Of a stretch of DNA of 37,118 nt, positions 35,758 to 37,118 are shown one piece after another. Source of the DNA: Planctomycetota bacterium. Lineage in GTDB: Bacteria; Planctomycetota; J058; JAJDCQ01. The stretch is taken from assembly GCA_029260755.1 (NCBI GenBank), contig JAJDCQ010000106.1, forward strand, positions 1-37,118. Direction: 5' to 3'. Made by a program: the position numbers and the translations under genes. The notes below the pieces were generated by a model. It was not told the origin of the DNA. It did not search any database and saw nothing but the letters and a program-made list of their open reading frames with translations. Positions within the stretch are counted from its first letter, which is position 1, and each line of letters starts with the position of its first letter.

Positions 35758-36214
35758 CGACGGCGAGCTTACCGGCCGCCGCGAGGAATCGGAAGGCCCG
35801 AGCGGATCGACGGGCGAGCTAGACGAGATCCCGTCCGGGAATGTGGAAGATCGACGGGAGTCATCGGTTCCGCCGGTGACGCGCGGTTCTCGTTGGCAGG
35901 GCAAGGAGACGTGGGGGCGCCGTCCCATGCGGGCGCCATCGACGTTCGACGCTCCCCTCCGGGCGGACATCGCAGGTCAAGGAGGGCGGGGAGGACCTCG
36001 CCTGCCGAGGCTTCTCCGAGAGTCGGCGCCCGCAGCCCGGTCCGGCCTCCCGGAGTGCAAGAGTACAAACGAGCCTCCCTCGACGGCGGGCCGTCCGGTC
36101 GCCCGGTTCGTTCGGTCGCCTCGCCCGCCAAGTCACGGCGAGCGACGTTCGAGCCTCCGAACGCGCGGCGGTCGTCGGGCCTGGTCACCCGAGGTCCCGC
36201 TCATCCCATCCGGC
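35758..36214. other. 457-nt region with no convincing gene
   Basis: Open frames here are Arg/Pro-rich and show no domain, so I do not call a gene. Two small hairpins lie close together: AGGTC/GACCT (35974-35978 with 35994-35998) and GCCGA/TCGGC (36004-36008 with 36023-36027). A 10-nt direct repeat GATCGACGGG occurs at 35805 and 35849. The promoter of the leftward seven-gene operon should be here, but no clear -35/-10 pair is visible. Confidence 0.5.
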
Positions 36215-37117
36215 TCACCCTCCCGCTGGACCGCGCCCCGGATCGTCGGGCCGGTCCGGTCCCGCGAAGACGCGCCAGCGAATGGGGCGCTCGATCTCGA
36301 GGGCACCGTCCTCGTTCCGGCCGTGGACACGGATGAGGCCCGCGGTCTTGAGTCGATGGCAGGCAACACACGCCACGCAGCAGTTCTCGGGATCCCACTT
36401 AAGCGCCGGGTTGCGGCTTCGGGGCTCGATGTGGTCGACCTGCAGATCGGTCCGGCGGTCGCACTCCATCTCACACTGGTAGTCGGCCTCCTCGAGCTTC
36501 TGCCGACGGAGGCTTCGACCGCGCTCGATCTCGTCCGCCTCTTCGGCCGAGGTCCCCGTCTCCGCCTCCGGCTCACTCTCGCCGGTTGCAGTATGCAACT
36601 CGCTCGCGGATTCCTCGTCGGGCGGGAGCTCGGACTCGTCGAATGGCGTCTGGAGGAAGTTGACCGCCAGCACCTCGATGATCTCCGCGACTGGAACCTC
36701 GCCGCCGCCCACCTTTCGGACCTTCTCGGCGGCGAGCTGGTAAAGCTCCCACTGATCGGCGTCGAGCTCTGCCTTCAGCCGTCGGTTCGGTCCCGTCGGT
36801 CGCCCGAACCGCTTCTCCTGCTCGGCGAGCTTCCGCAGCACCGGCCCACTCATCGTCTTCGCTCGCTCGAGCCAGAGTGCCGCGTCGGGCCCGCCCAGGA
36901 ACGGGGCGATCACATCGATCTTGCTGTAGGCGATCTCCCCGCGCTCGTACGCGAGGCGGAGCGCCTCGTGGCGCTCGCAGGCCCGGGCCGCCCGGATGAG
37001 TCGATAGGTCTTGTCCTTGCCGAAGTCCAGCTTCGCATCGGCGAACGCGACCGTGCTCGGGTAGCCGAAGCCGTCGTGGAGCTTCCGCTGTTCGACGTCG
37101 AGCAGGTAGAAGGCGGT
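36215..37117 (-). CDS. HNH endonuclease, N-terminus beyond the window
   Basis: About 300 residues are visible, in frame from the right edge, with no start in the window. The N-terminal part is helical (STVAFADAKLDFGKDKTYR, then ERGEIAYSKIDVIAPFLGG), a layout seen in large families of bacterial HNH proteins with a helical N-domain. An acidic linker (ESEPEAETGTSAEEADEIE) precedes the HNH domain. That domain has CEMEC, LQVDHIEPRSR (the catalytic His of the DH pair), an Asn in DPENCC, and CVACH, giving the zinc-binding cysteines and last His-side residues of a betabetaalpha-metal nuclease. The biological role (mobile element, defence or phage-derived) cannot be told; no transposon or restriction partner lies in the window. 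Confidence 0.88.
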   Translation of the reverse strand, partial: TAFYLLDVEQRKLHDGFGYPSTVAFADAKLDFGKDKTYRLIRAARACERHEALRLAYERGEIAYSKIDVIAPFLGGPDAALWLERAKTMSGPVLRKLAEQEKRFGRPTGPNRRLKAELDADQWELYQLAAEKVRKVGGGEVPVAEIIEVLAVNFLQTPFDESELPPDEESASELHTATGESEPEAETGTSAEEADEIERGRSLRRQKLEEADYQCEMECDRRTDLQVDHIEPRSRNPALKWDPENCCVACVACHRLKTAGLIRVHGRNEDGALEIERPIRWRVFAGPDRPDDPGRGPAGG

Positions 37118-37118
37118 C

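Noticed and set aside
35805..35858. Two copies of GATCGACGGG
   Set aside because: Short, GC-rich and unsupported by other elements. Similar strings are common in this composition.
35769..36188. 139-codon minus-strand frame between the exporter and the HNH gene
   Set aside because: Its composition (Arg, Pro, Gly, Ser) is typical of untranslated high-GC DNA; there is no domain and no ribosome site.
33655..36336. Long plus-strand frame opposite the exporter
   Set aside because: It is made mostly of Asp/Glu/Arg/Val repeats, antisense to a clear 12-TM transporter.

Overview
The window is very GC-rich bacterial DNA. It holds four Hanks-type Ser/Thr kinases fused to TPR or helical domains, three TMTC-like membrane glycosyltransferase/TPR proteins, GTG starts, and many 1-4 nt start/stop overlaps. 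Together these suggest a Planctomycetota (or similar large-genome, signalling-rich) chromosome. That is inference from gene content; there is no rRNA or other phylogenetic marker. I see no tRNA, rRNA, CRISPR array, IS element or prophage.

Layout. (1) 1-4154, minus strand: two tandem Hanks kinases, the downstream one cut by the window edge. (2) 4339-6614, plus: a Tat-signal protein with a HEAT-like segment, then a five-helix membrane protein followed directly by a small DOPA 4,5-dioxygenase-family protein. (3) 6618-7372: an AT-rich control region with tandem 15-nt repeats, a sigma70-like promoter and a palindrome, driving a VapB/VapC-type toxin-antitoxin pair. (4) 7451-9537: two different ArsA/Get3-family ATPases back to back, closed by a hairpin. 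(5) 9819-11291: a secreted lipoprotein with a 15-proline tract and a lamin-tail-like domain, closed by a perfect 13-bp hairpin. (6) 11425-19698: a tightly packed set of two paralogous transmembrane kinases, a small P-loop ATPase and an arrestin-like membrane protein. (7) 19788-22106: an FAD amine-oxidoreductase/phytoene-desaturase-like enzyme and an ECF41/SigJ-like sigma factor with a SnoaL-like C-terminal domain. (8) 22107-22274: a convergent intergenic region with a terminator hairpin, a long imperfect inverted repeat built from CACGGAG motifs, and hexamer repeats. (9) 22275-35757, minus: a seven-gene operon, reading right to left RND/MMPL exporter, three TMTC-like GT-C/TPR proteins, an epoxide-hydrolase-like alpha/beta hydrolase, a secreted trypsin-like protease and a membrane-anchored protein. 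Five of its six junctions are 4-nt ATGA/GTGA overlaps. (10) 35758-36214: no convincing gene. (11) 36215-37117, minus: an HNH endonuclease whose N-terminus lies beyond the window.

The two most promising systems are the seven-gene operon and the kinase-kinase-ATPase-arrestin cluster. In the operon, three successive copies of a normally single glycosyltransferase family are coupled to an exporter, a hydrolase and a protease, which suggests envelope glycan or protein-glycosylation work. In the cluster, a bacterial arrestin-fold protein with a transmembrane hairpin between its two lobes sits beside two phosphosignalling kinases. The ArsA pair is also notable: only the first partner keeps the signature lysine of the deviant Walker A motif. 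All functional links between neighbours are inferred from gene order.
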